DNA of 64,000 bases. Origin: Loripinus fragilis (lineage: Eukaryota; Mollusca; Bivalvia; Lucinida; Lucinidae). The notes under the pieces are model-generated. The model worked only from the letters and a program-made list of their open reading frames with translations, had not been told where the DNA came from and did no database searches. The position numbers and the translations under genes were made by a program. Shown in pieces: positions 1 to 10,310 of the stretch. The stretch is taken from assembly GCA_964019695.1 (NCBI GenBank), contig OZ026530.1, forward strand, positions 32,532,690 to 32,596,689, in the 5' to 3' direction. The stretch's first letter is position 1. Each line of letters opens with the position of its first letter.

Positions 1-203
1 GCGACCAGCAAAGACTCAGATCAGCCTGCGCATATCCACAGTCTGATCAGAGCCTTTGCTAGTCGCTTGAATTTTCTATGCGTGTTATGCTACTGACTGA
101 ACATCATTTGGAGCTTCTAAGCTTTAAAGGAGGCTGCACAGGCTCGTCTGAGTCTACACTTGTCAAAATGACACATTGTTGGAAATCACATGTCGCTGCT
201 GAA
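1..203 (-). mobile_element. MITE-A copy, cut by the window edge
   Basis: It contains the signature hairpin (CAGATCAGCCTGCGCATA near position 17, CTGATCAGAGCCTTTGCTAG) and the right end CATTGTTGGAAATCACATGT. Confidence 0.75.
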
Positions 204-339
204 ATTAAAATCCTTATGGTATCCAATAGGAACTTCCACATTCAAGAGTCCCAGCGCCTTAAAATAGCTTGTAGGATTATTTTATTTCCTTATTCTCAGA
301 GCAACGACAATTTACTGAAACACTTTTGTCAATTTTCAT

Positions 340-440
340 AAGGTGTTCTGTGCCAGGTGTGGTACTAATTGTATCGATTCCTGATATTTGTCTTCTTCCT
401 TACTTTTTAAACTCACACGAGTACCTACTCACAAGAAAGA
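340..440 (+). mobile_element. Repeat family B, 3' fragment
   Basis: It carries only the 3' block (GTGTGGTACT, TGTATCGATTCCTGAT, CTTACTTT). Confidence 0.6.
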
Positions 441-519
441 CCTTTTACTGTGCTATCCTCTCAGATCAAATAGTGGTTGGTTGCCCGTTAGGTGTGCCTA
501 TTTCATATTAGTGTTTTAT

Positions 520-944
520 CAAGAAAACAAAAAAAAAAAAACCCGTCATATTGACGTCCAAAAGACGTTCTTGACTAACCATATCTGAGTTTCGCATTTT
601 TTCAAATGTGTTTTTAAGTAACAAAACCTTATTCATTATTCGTATTCTAATTTAATTTGCTATTGTGATAAATACGTTTTGTACACACACTCCACTGTAT
701 CCATCTTTATCATAAGTTTTGTATCCGAATGCACCAATTGTTCTTTTCCACCAATTTAAACACGTGGTTTTGAGAACAAAGACTGACACAGTCTTGATAA
801 TTTTGAGGAGTGTTTCCTTTACATAACGAAATTGGACTTGCTTTAAAGTTGTTAATGTACCGCTAACATGTTGGATATACTTTGTTTTAAATGTTTGCTT
901 TATAAGCGGACTCTGCAGATTCTACCTGCGTATTTAAATATAAA
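520..944. other. No feature seen
   Basis: AT-rich sequence with an A13 run at about 529-541; no gene or repeat recognised. Confidence 0.5.
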
Positions 945-1165
945 ACATCCCCAGAATGTCTTGGAAAACGTTCCAATAATGTTTTCAAAAGACAAACAAT
1001 AACGTTATAAGAACATTATATAACGTTTCCATAACGTCTTCATAAAACGTTATTAGGCCGTACAAAAAACTTGCCATTTTAACGTCATTCAGACGTCCAA
1101 TAAAAACATTATGTGACGTTATCTATAACGTTTTTAAAACATTTTCAAAACGTTTTTGTGTTAGC
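945..1165. repeat. AACGTT-motif-rich segment
   Basis: AACGTT, AACGTC and ACATTAT words recur roughly every 10-20 bp on both strands, resembling the TTCTAGAA field further on in organisation but with a different palindrome. No coding sense. Confidence 0.55.
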
Positions 1166-1483
1166 AGGATTATTTACATGCAATGTCTGGTTAAGTTTGG
1201 TGAATTGAATCTATAGCGATCATACTTTTATGAAGATCCGAATTATGAATACACTTTAAAATGTAACATTATAACCAGAAGTAATGTTAGTTGTTTTACT
1301 ATTTGCTTTACAAGTTCATCACTTTAAATATATATGTGTCTAAGGTATTGACAATTTGGCAAATTAAAAATGTATAACAGCATTTGAAACGGTTGAGAGT
1401 ATACGTTTCACTTGCACTTATGATATCCCTCTGCGAAACAATAAATAACTTACACATATAAACTTTAAAGATTGAACTAGTTA

Positions 1484-1582
1484 AAGATTAGTTGGTTCAC
1501 CGAGACTTGCTTCTTTTTCAAAAGACGAATTCCTCGCCAGATCGATGAGCCAGCCAATTCAACAATGACCATGAAATTAAAG
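1484..1582 (-). pseudogene. Decayed duplicate of TM2 exon 2
   Basis: The minus strand here encodes IGWLIDLAR followed by a diverged but alignable tail (KEA, L, EP), matching the second half of exon 2 at 3745-3893. There are indels upstream of the Trp, no usable acceptor at the matching position and an early stop after the homology. It is best read as a relic of an exon duplication, or of a lost third TM2 domain. Confidence 0.7.
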
Positions 1583-1727
1583 GGGAGGGCAACATTGAAC
1601 ACCAGGGTTTACCTGTTGGATTACTTTTGCTCCAGTATTCAGTTTTATTTACTGTTGAGTCCTTATCTTTGCTTTATCTCCTTTTTATGTCTTGATTTAT
1701 ATGTTCTAGGAGATGATGCATTGATAA

Positions 1728-2085
1728 GTTAGGGGTCTTTCATGCAAACCAAACATCTATGTGTCTTGATCCACATCTGAACTAAGGGTGAGGTCGGTGC
1801 ACCGTTAAACCGGTTTAAGCCCTCCAGTAAAATATTTTACTGACCATTCCAAGGCAGTACTTCTTTTGTGGATCTTTAGTGTTTTTTCTGTCTTGTGTTT
1901 GCTATGCCTTTGTACGCGTCTATTTCTATGTGCCTTGTGGTCACCTGCTGGGAAAGGGCTTATCGCTTGGCTCTCGTTTGTGGTGTCTTACTGTAGAGTT
2001 TGTTACATTCCAATTGGTGTTCTGGGTCAGGTGTGGTGCTTGATGGTGTGGATTCCTGATCTTTGCACCCTTACTTACTTTGAAA
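1728..2085 (+). mobile_element. SINE-like repeat family B, full-length copy
   Basis: The block is marked by AAACCGGTTTAAGCCCTCCA, AAAATATTTTACTGACC, CTTTTGTGGATC and a CTTACTTAC end. The same block recurs at 10020, 11100, 20055 and 25140 (inverted). I find no strong RNA polymerase III boxes, so SINE is the likeliest class but not proven. Confidence 0.7.
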
Positions 2086-2402
2086 GCATGCGAATCTGCA
2101 ATGCAAGCCCTTTTTAAACCATGTGTTTTGCTGCAAACCCGAACAAAATCAAATAAACAAAATAAGATGTGTATTTGTGTAATATAGAATTGAAAGATAT
2201 GGAGGGCAGCCATTGTTATGCTCTGTGACGTCAAACAGCCCACATTAAATATGAAAGACATTTTTTGTAATTCTTCTTTTGAAAATAGTTAATTTTGAAA
2301 AAAAGTATGTACATTTTAAAATATAATTGGGGATTTTATTAGCTTTTTAAAATTTACAGGAAGTGAATTAAATATTCAAAATGGCAGCCTCCATTGGCTT
2401 TA

Positions 2403-3346
2403 CGAGGGTTAGACAAAAAATTACTGAGCCCTACCTCACCATATCTTAGCCTCACATTGTAGACAAGAAATGTGATCATCTTTTATAAGTGTAACATGTC
2501 AAAGAGGTTTTGACCCAAAATAATTACCCCGGAGAAGCTTCTGTTATGGTTGCTAGGCAACTAAAGATCGTCAGTCAGAGCGATGCGCTCATGATCTCCG
2601 CCACCAGGAATATACAGTATGTCTTAAAAAAGCTTGTGGGCTTGAGAGTTTTTGAGAAAGGCATATTTGACATTTATTTGAATAACAAATGTCATATTGT
2701 CTTTTCATATTACTTGATTGATAAATGTTTTGGTGAACACTGATTGCATGCGTTGCCTAGCAACACAATAAGTCAAAATTTCACTAATTTTCAAATACAT
2801 GAGGATTTTGTTGCCATGGAAACAACATCATTTATTCCAAACAAGGACTTTAATATTTCAGAGGGTTTGTTTGTGTATGCAGTACTGCAAAAGCATTATT
2901 ATGCTATTATTTTATGTTTTCTATTAAAATTGTGTTAATATGAATGTGGGTGGGGTAAAAATTAGGACTTGAGGCAAGTAAAAAATTTGCTAAATTCTGA
3001 AATCAAACTACCACAGCATCTATAATTTGGGGTCATTTATTTTCTTTTCTGAGGCACTGAGTAGGTACATGTAATAGGTAACAAACGACAGTGAATGCAG
3101 CGTTATATTGGCATTACCGTTTCCATGGCAACGCTTAGATAATGATGTATTACAGCGTGAACGCACCCTATCGACAGGTCATGTTCGGTTGCCTAGCAAC
3201 CAGTATATAAAGCCTACCAACAAATATAAATTAGGTTATTGAATAGATGACATATAACTGCGATGAACTGTCATCTAAATGTGTGTCCATTTAACTTGAA
3301 TTAAATGTTATAAGGTAGGGCTCAGATATTTTTTGACTAACTCTCG
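2403..3346. mobile_element. TA-flanked inverted-repeat element carrying five X-box palindromes
   Basis: The ends CGAGGGTTAGACAAAAAATT and its inverse (near 3310-3346) are flanked by TA at 2401-2402 and 3347-3348. Inside are GTTGCTAGGCAAC (2549), GTTGCCTAGCAAC (2752 and 3188), GTTGCCATGGAAAC (2810) and GTTTCCATGGCAAC (3119). The second to fifth are arranged as mirror pairs. No transposase frame. Length 944 bp. Confidence 0.82.
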
Positions 3347-3443
3347 TATAAAGGTCAGAATTTTTATTTTCGGATTGCTATAACTTTCTTATTTATTATT
3401 TGATTTTTATCGGGTTTTGCGGCATATTGCATGGTTTAAACCT

Positions 3444-3662
3444 TAAAGCGCCAATCGCAACAAAAGTCGTCTGCTTTCTCGTCTGCTGAAATGTTTAAAA
3501 GGCCTCTATGACAAACAGTGTAGACCCAGATCGGACATTTCCTATAGGAGCAGTCTGTTCTGGGGTCCATGCTGTTTCCTTCTATACCTAATTGGTCAGT
3601 AATGTAAGGCAATAATTTGCAGCAGACGACATTTTCAGATGCATTTTTCTTGGCGCTTTGAG
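3444..3662. mobile_element. Small inverted-repeat element (AAAGCGCCAA ends)
   Basis: AAAGCGCCAA opens it and TTGGCGCTTT closes it. A related end (ATTGGCGCTTTA) and body words lie at 5880-6232. The 88-residue open frame on the minus strand here is not credible as a gene. Confidence 0.55.
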
Positions 3663-3744
3663 GGTTAATAAGGGCTTGCATTTCAGATGCACTCGCTTTC
3701 AATGTCTGCCTTCCCTTTTAACAGGAAAATAATTAAAAACTTAC

Positions 3745-3893
3745 CCTGTTCTGGATTGGTTCTTTGAGATTTGCTTCTTTTACTAGAGACGGGATCCGTG
3801 CCAGATCAATGAGCCAGCCAATTCCACATAAACCACCAGAGATGAAGTAAAGTGCACCCATCAAGACATTCTCCAGGTAAAAATGGTGAAAAC
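3745..3893 (-). CDS. TM2-domain membrane protein, exon 2 (completes second TM2 domain)
   Basis: The acceptor TTTTTAG and donor CAGG|GTAAGT bound 149 nt that join exon 1 in phase (475 + 149 = 624 nt, 208 codons). The joined frame reads through the [11 protein letters not shown] motif, a Gly-rich second helix and GWLIDLAR, matching the first TM2 domain of the same protein position by position. The frame ends at a codon boundary, so at least one more exon is needed for the stop; I could not identify it at lower coordinates. It may lie in the repeats of 1-3.4 kb or outside the window. Confidence 0.87.
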
Positions 3894-3895
3894 CT

Positions 3896-3990
3896 AAAAA
3901 TAGTATTGATTATTTGTTTTTTTGATTTGATTCTTAACGTCCCATCACCAATCTTTCAGTTAAACAGGGACAGATCTTCCTGTGTTGAAT
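3896..3990 (-). mobile_element. tRNA-derived SINE (family 1), 3' fragment
   Basis: Only the tail and the GGGACGTAAAGAATC-type body survive (minus strand). It directly abuts the 3' splice site of TM2 exon 2 and supplies intron sequence there. Confidence 0.65.
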
Positions 3991-4086
3991 CAGTACTAAA
4001 AAGTATTAGTTATTGTGAAAAGCGTACATACACTAAGCGCTCATTATACATAGTGAAAAAATGTGTACTCATCCAAGGGAGATCAC

Positions 4087-4345
4087 CTGGACCCAGAATT
4101 ACAATGCCTCCTAAAAGTTAAGGAAGACTTAAGTTAAGAATTGATTTTTCAGGATGAGAAAAATAACGTTTAAATCTGATTAAAATCATTATAGTTTCAT
4201 TTTTTCTGAAGATCACACTGATATCTTTGACCACAAGTACCACATCGCTCAAGGCAATTAATCTAGCATTTAATATAGCATGTTATAATATCAATACTTA
4301 ACTTAGTCTTGCTTAGCTTTAAGGAGGCATTGTAATTCCGGGCCC
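4087..4345. mobile_element. MITE-E copy 1 of a back-to-back pair
   Basis: Ends of the type CTGGGCCCGGAATTACAATG, arms rich in CTTAAGTTAAG. It shares the GGGCCC-centred junction with the next copy. Confidence 0.75.
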
Positions 4346-4607
4346 TGGGCCCGGAATTACAATGCCTCCTTAAAGTTATCCAAGACATAAGTTAAGTATT
4401 GATTTTTCAGGATGCGAAAAATAACGTTTAAAACTGATTAAAATCAAAATAATTTTAATTTTTCTGAAGATCAAAATGATATCTTTGACCACAAATACCA
4501 CATCAATCCAGGCAATTTATTTAGCATTTTGTATAGCATGTTGAAAAATCAATACTTAACTTAAGTCTTGCTTAACTTTAAGGAGGCATTGTAATTCCGG
4601 GCCCTGG
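4343..4607. mobile_element. MITE-E copy 2 of a back-to-back pair
   Basis: It starts at the palindromic junction (CCGGGCCCTGGGCCCGG around 4339-4355) and ends GTAATTCCGGGCCCTGG. Confidence 0.75.
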
Positions 4608-4848
4608 TCCCGAGGTCATAAAACTTTTTCATGCTCAACTCAATTGAGCCCGAAATTTCAACTGCTCATAAAACTAGAATACCTACAAATGAAGTTTCTT
4701 GCTTCAAAACGCTCAGCTGTTGTATTTATCCTGCTTATAAAATGCTAATATGCTAACAATTGTTGGCATTTTAACATTTATGAGCAGGATAAATTTCGTA
4801 CTCAGCTGAGTTGAGCATAGAAAAAGTTTTATAACCTTGGGGCCTGGT
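4608..4848. mobile_element. Inverted-repeat element (GGTCATAAAACTTTTTCATG ends)
   Basis: Ends around 4613-4645 and 4805-4845 are inverted copies (AAAACTTTTTCATGCTCAAC). An inner inverted pair TTTATCCTGCT/AGCAGGATAAA lies around 4725-4790. Confidence 0.7.
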
Positions 4849-4907
4849 GACTTACTGCGCTAGACTTAACGGTTCTGTCAACTCCAGACTATTCAGGCTA
4901 TCAATTA

Positions 4908-5144
4908 TGAGCCGTGACATGTAATTTCCAACAATGTGGCATTTTGACAAGTGTAGACTCAGACAAACCTATGCAACACCCTTTAAGCTTAAAAAAACAA
5001 ATGATGTTCGGTCAGTAGCTTCATATTCATAGAATTCTCATGCGACTAGCAAAGGCTCGTTTCAGACTGCGCGTATGCACAGGCTAGTCTGAGCCTTTGC
5101 TGGTTGCTCATACCACATCGTTGGAAATCTCATGTCGTGGCTCA
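4908..5144 (+). mobile_element. MITE-A copy
   Basis: 237 bp from TGAGCCGTGACATG to CATGTCGTGGCTCA, with the internal hairpin GACTGCGCGTATGCACAGGC. Confidence 0.82.
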
Positions 5145-5207
5145 ATTATATGAGTGAGCCCATGTGCTAATACATATTAGGTAAATTTAAGGATGTGGAA
5201 CATCCAG

Positions 5208-5350
5208 AAACATCTTCCTAATTTTAATTATCTGCTAGCGCTTGCAACGCTTCTATAGTTGACAGATCTTTTTTAAATTAAATTCCTGTTGATCTGTCAA
5301 CTATAAAAACAGTGCTAACGCAGCAAAACATAAACTCAGGAAGATGTATC
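5208..5350. repeat. Inverted repeat, likely MITE
   Basis: CATCTTCCTAATTTTAATTA at one end and GGAAGATGTATCTTAATTTT at the other; inner arms TATAGTTGACAGATC and GATCTGTCAACTATA. Confidence 0.6.
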
Positions 5351-6252
5351 TTAATTTTTGTCATGCTTGGATTTATCATTAGGTGCCGGCAGATGGGCAT
5401 ACGTTACATAAGTCTTTAAAAATATCTGAACAAATATTGATATACGCAAAATTATTATAAAAAAATTGGTACTGCTTGTTCACAAAATGACCAAGGAATG
5501 AAAAAAAAGCTATGAATGTTTTTGTTTTTAACAATTCATCATGTTCATCTCGCCTGTAGATCATATCCTACTGTATAATAATGGACATTTTCAGATTACT
5601 AGCTTTTTTAATGATCAGTATGAATGTTCATGCATTCCCAAATAAAAGTATAAATCATCGATTGGGTTGTTGTTTTGTATTTGAAGTGTACAAAAATGAC
5701 TGTGGTGTATCAATCGGGAAAATCCGGCACAATTCGAGAATTGAATCAAGCCGTTGGATCCGCGCATGACACCCCGCAGAAATCATTAAAATAAATGACA
5801 ACGGCAAAAACAACAAATGAAAAGTGGCAAAAGCATGCACAATTATCCAGCATGCTAGGAGTGAAGCTACATTAAAATTAAAAGTGAAAAAGTCGCCTGC
5901 TTAAGCCGTCTGCTGCTGTATATATTTACTAACGTTTTTGACTTATGTAAGTACAGAGGCAAACATTGTGGAACCTAACCAGACAGCTCCTGTCTGATTT
6001 GGGTCTACACAATTTGTTGAAGAGGCTTCTAAAACATATCAAGAGACGATAGAAGCAGACTAGGGCTCAAAAATAGCACTCGTCCGCTGCAGGACAAGTG
6101 AAAATTTTGTTATATCTAATGAAAATTATATGTTTTCCCATATATGCCAATGATTTTTGTGGTGCATGGCAAGTGCCTATTTTAAGGTATTTTGAGGCCC
6201 GTGACAGACTTTTGTCGTGATTGGCGCTTTAGTGATTAATAGTGTATCTTAC

Positions 6253-6727
6253 CGAGCAGTCCGAAAGGGAACCAAACTGTATAAGCATCGCTGATATTCT
6301 TTTTCTTTACGTTCTCGTCTCCAGCATCCCTCTTATTGACCTGCGACACAAGATAGGGCAGTCGGAACATGTCGATGAGCCAGCCGCATCCCACTAGCCC
6401 GCCAGTGAGGAGGTAGAGAATGCCCCATTCTGTACGCTTCAGGTAAAAATGATGGCCGCCAAGAAAACCCAATAACAGCCACAGAAGGTATGCTTCGACT
6501 ATCGATTTTTTCTCTGGCTGGATCACAACGATTGGTCGGTTATCTGTGACGTAGGAAGGGTTGTACATGTACGCAGGACCGGCGATGGCACCGGGAGTAC
6601 CGTTTGGTATCGTGTTGTAGTTTTGCCTAACTTGAGGAACTGTCGTTGTGTTGTTCAGTTGTCCTTGGTTTATGTTGTCTAAATGTCTCTGTCTTTGTTC
6701 AACGTTTCCTTTATCAGTTTCCGACAT
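6253..6727 (-). CDS. TM2-domain membrane protein, exon 1 (start, first TM2 domain, start of second)
   Basis: The frame starts at 6727 (G at -3) and gives 158 codons plus one base to the donor CTCG|GTAAGA. Residues 1-72 are polar, rich in Asn, Gln and Pro. Residues about 75-127 are a full TM2 domain: a first helix rich in Leu, the GGHHFYL turn, then the second helix ending GWLIDMFR and LPYLV. A second TM2 domain begins near residue 145 and is cut by the intron just before its own HHFYL motif. TM2 proteins are two-helix membrane proteins; in bilaterians the TM2D family is linked to Notch signalling and endosomal function, but this double-domain form is not clearly one of TM2D1-3. The 5' flank is occupied by MITE-F, 43 bp upstream of the ATG. 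A start further upstream cannot be excluded. Confidence 0.9.
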
Positions 6728-6769
6728 TTCGTCAATACTGTTTAATTTTTACAACCAATTCTCCTTTAA

Positions 6770-6975
6770 TACTGTAAATTCGGAATTTTTCGCGAGGGTT
6801 TATTTTCGCGAACCTTCGCGGAGGCGAAGTTTCGTGAAAATAAAACCTTCGCGAAATGGCGAAATCATTCTATAAGTAAATCGTGCCGTAGATGCAAATT
6901 TTTAACGTGACAAATATGTTTTTAAACTCTATTCGAGGAAATAAAATTCTCGCGAAAAATTCTGAATTTACAGTT
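6770..6975. mobile_element. MITE-F copy in the 5' flank of the TM2 gene
   Basis: Inverted ends TACTGTAAATTCGGAA and TTCTGAATTTACAGT, with internal TTTTCGCGAA motifs. It lies 43 bp upstream of the TM2 start codon, so it may contribute 5' UTR or promoter sequence. Fragments of the family also occur at 7728-7815 and 61800-61890. Confidence 0.8.
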
Positions 6976-7464
6976 AAAACCCACTCTCGCTTAAGATATA
7001 GTGTTATCTACAATGTAAATAGTTGTTAGTAATACCACTAATTAATAAATCCGAATGCTTTCACACTTTCAAAATTAACTCTGATTTCACAATGAACACT
7101 AGGGTTTTTAATTTTTGTTATCGAAATTGTTGATAACGTTTTCATTACAGGTTGGTTCAAATGATATAACTAATTGCGCAAGCCTTGCGACACGAAACTA
7201 TACATTTACACAATGTGAGGAAAATCAAGGTCCATATTCCCTCCACATATACTGAGAATAACTTGTATTTTGCAGAATTTATCGAAAAATGTAAAAAAAC
7301 ATCAACCTATATTTAATCTGATAAACCAAATGCGGAAAAAAATCGACTCAACATAAAGAACACCTTAATTAGAATGAAATACCTATGGCCTATTTTTTAA
7401 GCAGGAAACTAAATCAGGAAGTTTTGCACACGGTAGGCGTGGATATTCCAGTTACGTGTGAATG

Positions 7465-7610
7465 GTACATTATATACGTAATAGTTACACCATGGGTTGT
7501 CCGCCTGTACGTGGAGATAATCCACGAGCTTTAGCGAGTGGGTTGTCTTACGTACAGGTTGACAAACATGGTATAACTATCTTATACCACCTACATCAGT
7601 GTAGACCTTG
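7465..7610. repeat. Inverted repeat, likely MITE
   Basis: GTAATAGTTACACCATGG...CCTGTACGT on the left is mirrored by ACGTACAGG...CATGGTATAACTAT on the right, around 7480-7585. Confidence 0.55.
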
Positions 7611-8382
7611 CACATCAAGTGATATTTCATGCTTAAGTTGGTAAAGGTGGTATAATGATCAGTACCTTGGTGGTTTAGGTAGAATGTCCAAATAACAATC
7701 TACTTCTTTCCTTTGAGATTTATGTTTCTGTAAATTCGGAAATTATCGATGAGAATTTTATTTTCGCGAAAGCCATATTTTCCACGTTAAGAAATCGCGA
7801 CTAGGGTATAATTTACCTACATCAGTAAACCACAAACCGATTTTCCGCCAACAACCCTTAAACATGTTAAAGGCGAAATGAATTCGTCGAATTGATAAGG
7901 GCGGGGAACTCCATTAGCATAAATGGGTTAAAAAGCGGACTTTGCGCGGGAAACGCGGTCCACGCTTTGAATCAGTTCAACATCAGTTTTTAGCTTTACA
8001 GAATGACAGGCATCCATATTTGGCACCAATCCGTTTGTTTGTTTTTAAATTCAATTTTTATTAACATATATACGTGTACTTTTGCTGTTCTGTTAGAAGG
8101 GATATTTTCACATCGTTGAGACCTTTTCGCAAGGAATGGATCTAGTCACTCATTAGTCATTACAATTGTTTGTAAATACAGATTGTGCATACGTCAGCAT
8201 GTATATGTATATGTAAAATGGCAGCTTTTTTTTAGAAATACTCATGTAGACAAATGTTCCTTTTTGTGCGGGTTGTCATTTCTTGCAATCATTAATGTAG
8301 TAGTGAGCAGATACGCGTTAGAATCGCATCAAGGAGACCATTTCATACCCATAAGATCTGTTCCCAGTAAACAAGTAAAATC

Positions 8383-8482
8383 GGGCAACTATCGACCCGC
8401 TAGCGAAACGCCATCAAAATCATCCATCTGGATGACGTTTCGCTGGCGGGCCGATAGTGGCCAGTGTTGGGACGCTGGCTAA
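8383..8482. repeat. Hairpin repeat (GGCGGGCCGATAGTGG type)
   Basis: CTATCGACCCGCTAGCGAAACG is mirrored by CGTTTCGCTGGCGGGCCGATAG. Related hairpins lie at 55345-55400 and 57985-58070, each followed by a GGAC/CCAACATTGAAT-type word. Confidence 0.6.
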
Positions 8483-9820
8483 GTTTCAGCGCACGTATAA
8501 ATATTCCAAAATAGCACTTTATCTCACGGTAAGAATTAAACTTTTTTCATTGTAAATTACATGACATAGCAATAATGTGTTTGCACGGTGATAAGATAAT
8601 GGATGATAATGGCGAATGACTACCCACATAGATTACGTAGCGCTATAGTAATACAGGTACCAGACTCGAATGATGACATGCTGTATCATTTACCTTAGCT
8701 ATTTCAACTCACGCGCCTTTTTTTATGTCACGTGCCAGGCAGGTCGAGGATGACTAATAGATTACAGGACCGAACGAAAAGCACCAAGCAAACTTGAAAT
8801 GTCAGTTTGTGGCATATCAATGGTCTGTGATGTTCCAATGGGTCTCTTTCTTCCCAAACTAGTGCTTAGCATATTCCAGGTTATCTGGGTTTTATAGCTT
8901 TAAGCTGTCAAAGCATTTTAATTAGTGAACATGTACTTCCCTAAGATGATCCGAAAATTCTCCGTTGGTCGCCTAGATGCCGTCTACCAGTGCATTTTAA
9001 TCGGCCCACAATGCAGTAGAAACTGGCTGACCATTATCAAGAACCGTCTCAATGAGCTGGTTCTTTTTAGCACCCACAATACATGTTTAGACTGATGGCT
9101 AAGAAAACATTCACATTTTACCCTTAAAAATCACGTAATTGTGGACCTATGGATCGTGAACGACCTGGATCAAATTAGTAACTAAATATGACAAGACTGA
9201 TGATACTTCCTGCTTCCTTGTTGCAATAACTTTTGCTTTGTTATTCTATCATATTTTAGATTATTGCACACAAATCGCCAAAACCACACCCAGGAAAGAA
9301 ACGATTAGACGAAATGTTAAGTTCAGATATCCAGATAAGAATATAAAACTCGAAGCTAAACTCTGATTCTGTTATATGATGCATGTAAAATAGTCTGACC
9401 CGGTATTACATTCTCAATACTGAAGTAATTTCTACGGTCATTCTCCTCCCTTCCGCTGATTTATTCAAGAAGGGTTGTTGTCAGTTACAAGCGAAGGTAT
9501 GTGCACAAATTACTGGTTAACCGCTTGCTCAAGCCTGCCCAGGAAAAGGTGTGGTTAAGTGAAGTCCCGCAATGACCATAGCTGTTGACATGGGACGTAA
9601 AGCAACAAAAACAAACAAACAAAACATTCTCAATACAAGGTAAAGTTTATAAAATAAACAAACAAAATACAAAATGAATAAATAAATAAACAGAAAAAGA
9701 GAACAAAACAACAACAACAAAAACAAGATTTATATTAATGCCCTTTGTATCAAAGAAGATTATTGATTAAAAAAAAACAACAGCAACAAATCAATACTTT
9801 TCTCCAATGGAATAGGTGGT

Positions 9821-10019
9821 TTCACACCGGGTAGGCGGCATTCGAAAACGCTCTTAACAATCTATGGAGGCGGATAAAAAATCGATAGAAACAGAGTTTT
9901 TGATTGCCATTTGTCGCCAGTCGGGCGACAAATGACAATCGAAAACTCTATTTCTAACGATTTTTTATCCACGTTCATCGATAGTATTGACGTTTTCGAT
10001 TGCCGCCTACCCGGTGTAA
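9821..10019. mobile_element. Inverted-repeat element (CACCGGGTAGGCGGC ends)
   Basis: CACACCGGGTAGGCGGCATT and its inverse bound a hairpin of about 200 bp centred on CGCCAGTCGGGCGAC. Confidence 0.8.
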
Positions 10020-10310
10020 GGTTGGCGCCGTTAAACCGGTTTAAGCCCTCCAGTAAAATATTTTACTGACCGTTCCAAGGCGGTTCTTCTTTTGTGGATC
10101 TTTTATGTTTTTGTTCTGTCTTGTGTTTGCTATATCTTTGTGCGCGTCTGTTTATATGTGCTTTGTGGTCACCTGCTGGGAAAGGGCTGACCTCTTGGCT
10201 CTCGTTTGTGGTGTCTACTGTGAGTTTGTCACTTTCCCATTGGTATCCTGGGTCAGGTGTGGTACTTGATTGTATCGATTCCTGATCTTTGCACCCTTAC
10301 TTACTTTAGA
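10020..10310 (+). mobile_element. Repeat family B copy
   Basis: It abuts the end of the MITE at 9821-10019 and runs from GGTTGGCGCCGTTAAACC to CACCCTTACTTAC. Confidence 0.72.

Larger units (their letters stand above)
6976..9595. other. Mostly featureless; only small inverted repeats
   Basis: Apart from the inverted repeats at 7465 and 8383 and a MITE-F fragment at 7728-7815, I see no gene, splice-compatible frame or known repeat. From 9600 to 9800 the sequence is A/C-rich simple sequence (CAAACAAAC). Confidence 0.5.

Noticed and set aside
1866..2117. Cys/Leu-rich frames at 1866, 10094 and the minus strand of 25158
   Set aside because: They are the same repeat family B sequence; similarity between them reflects repeat copies, not a gene family.
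3436..3702. 88-residue minus-strand frame as a possible 3' exon of the TM2 gene
   Set aside because: It lies inside an inverted-repeat element and leaves an intron of only about 40 nt after exon 2.
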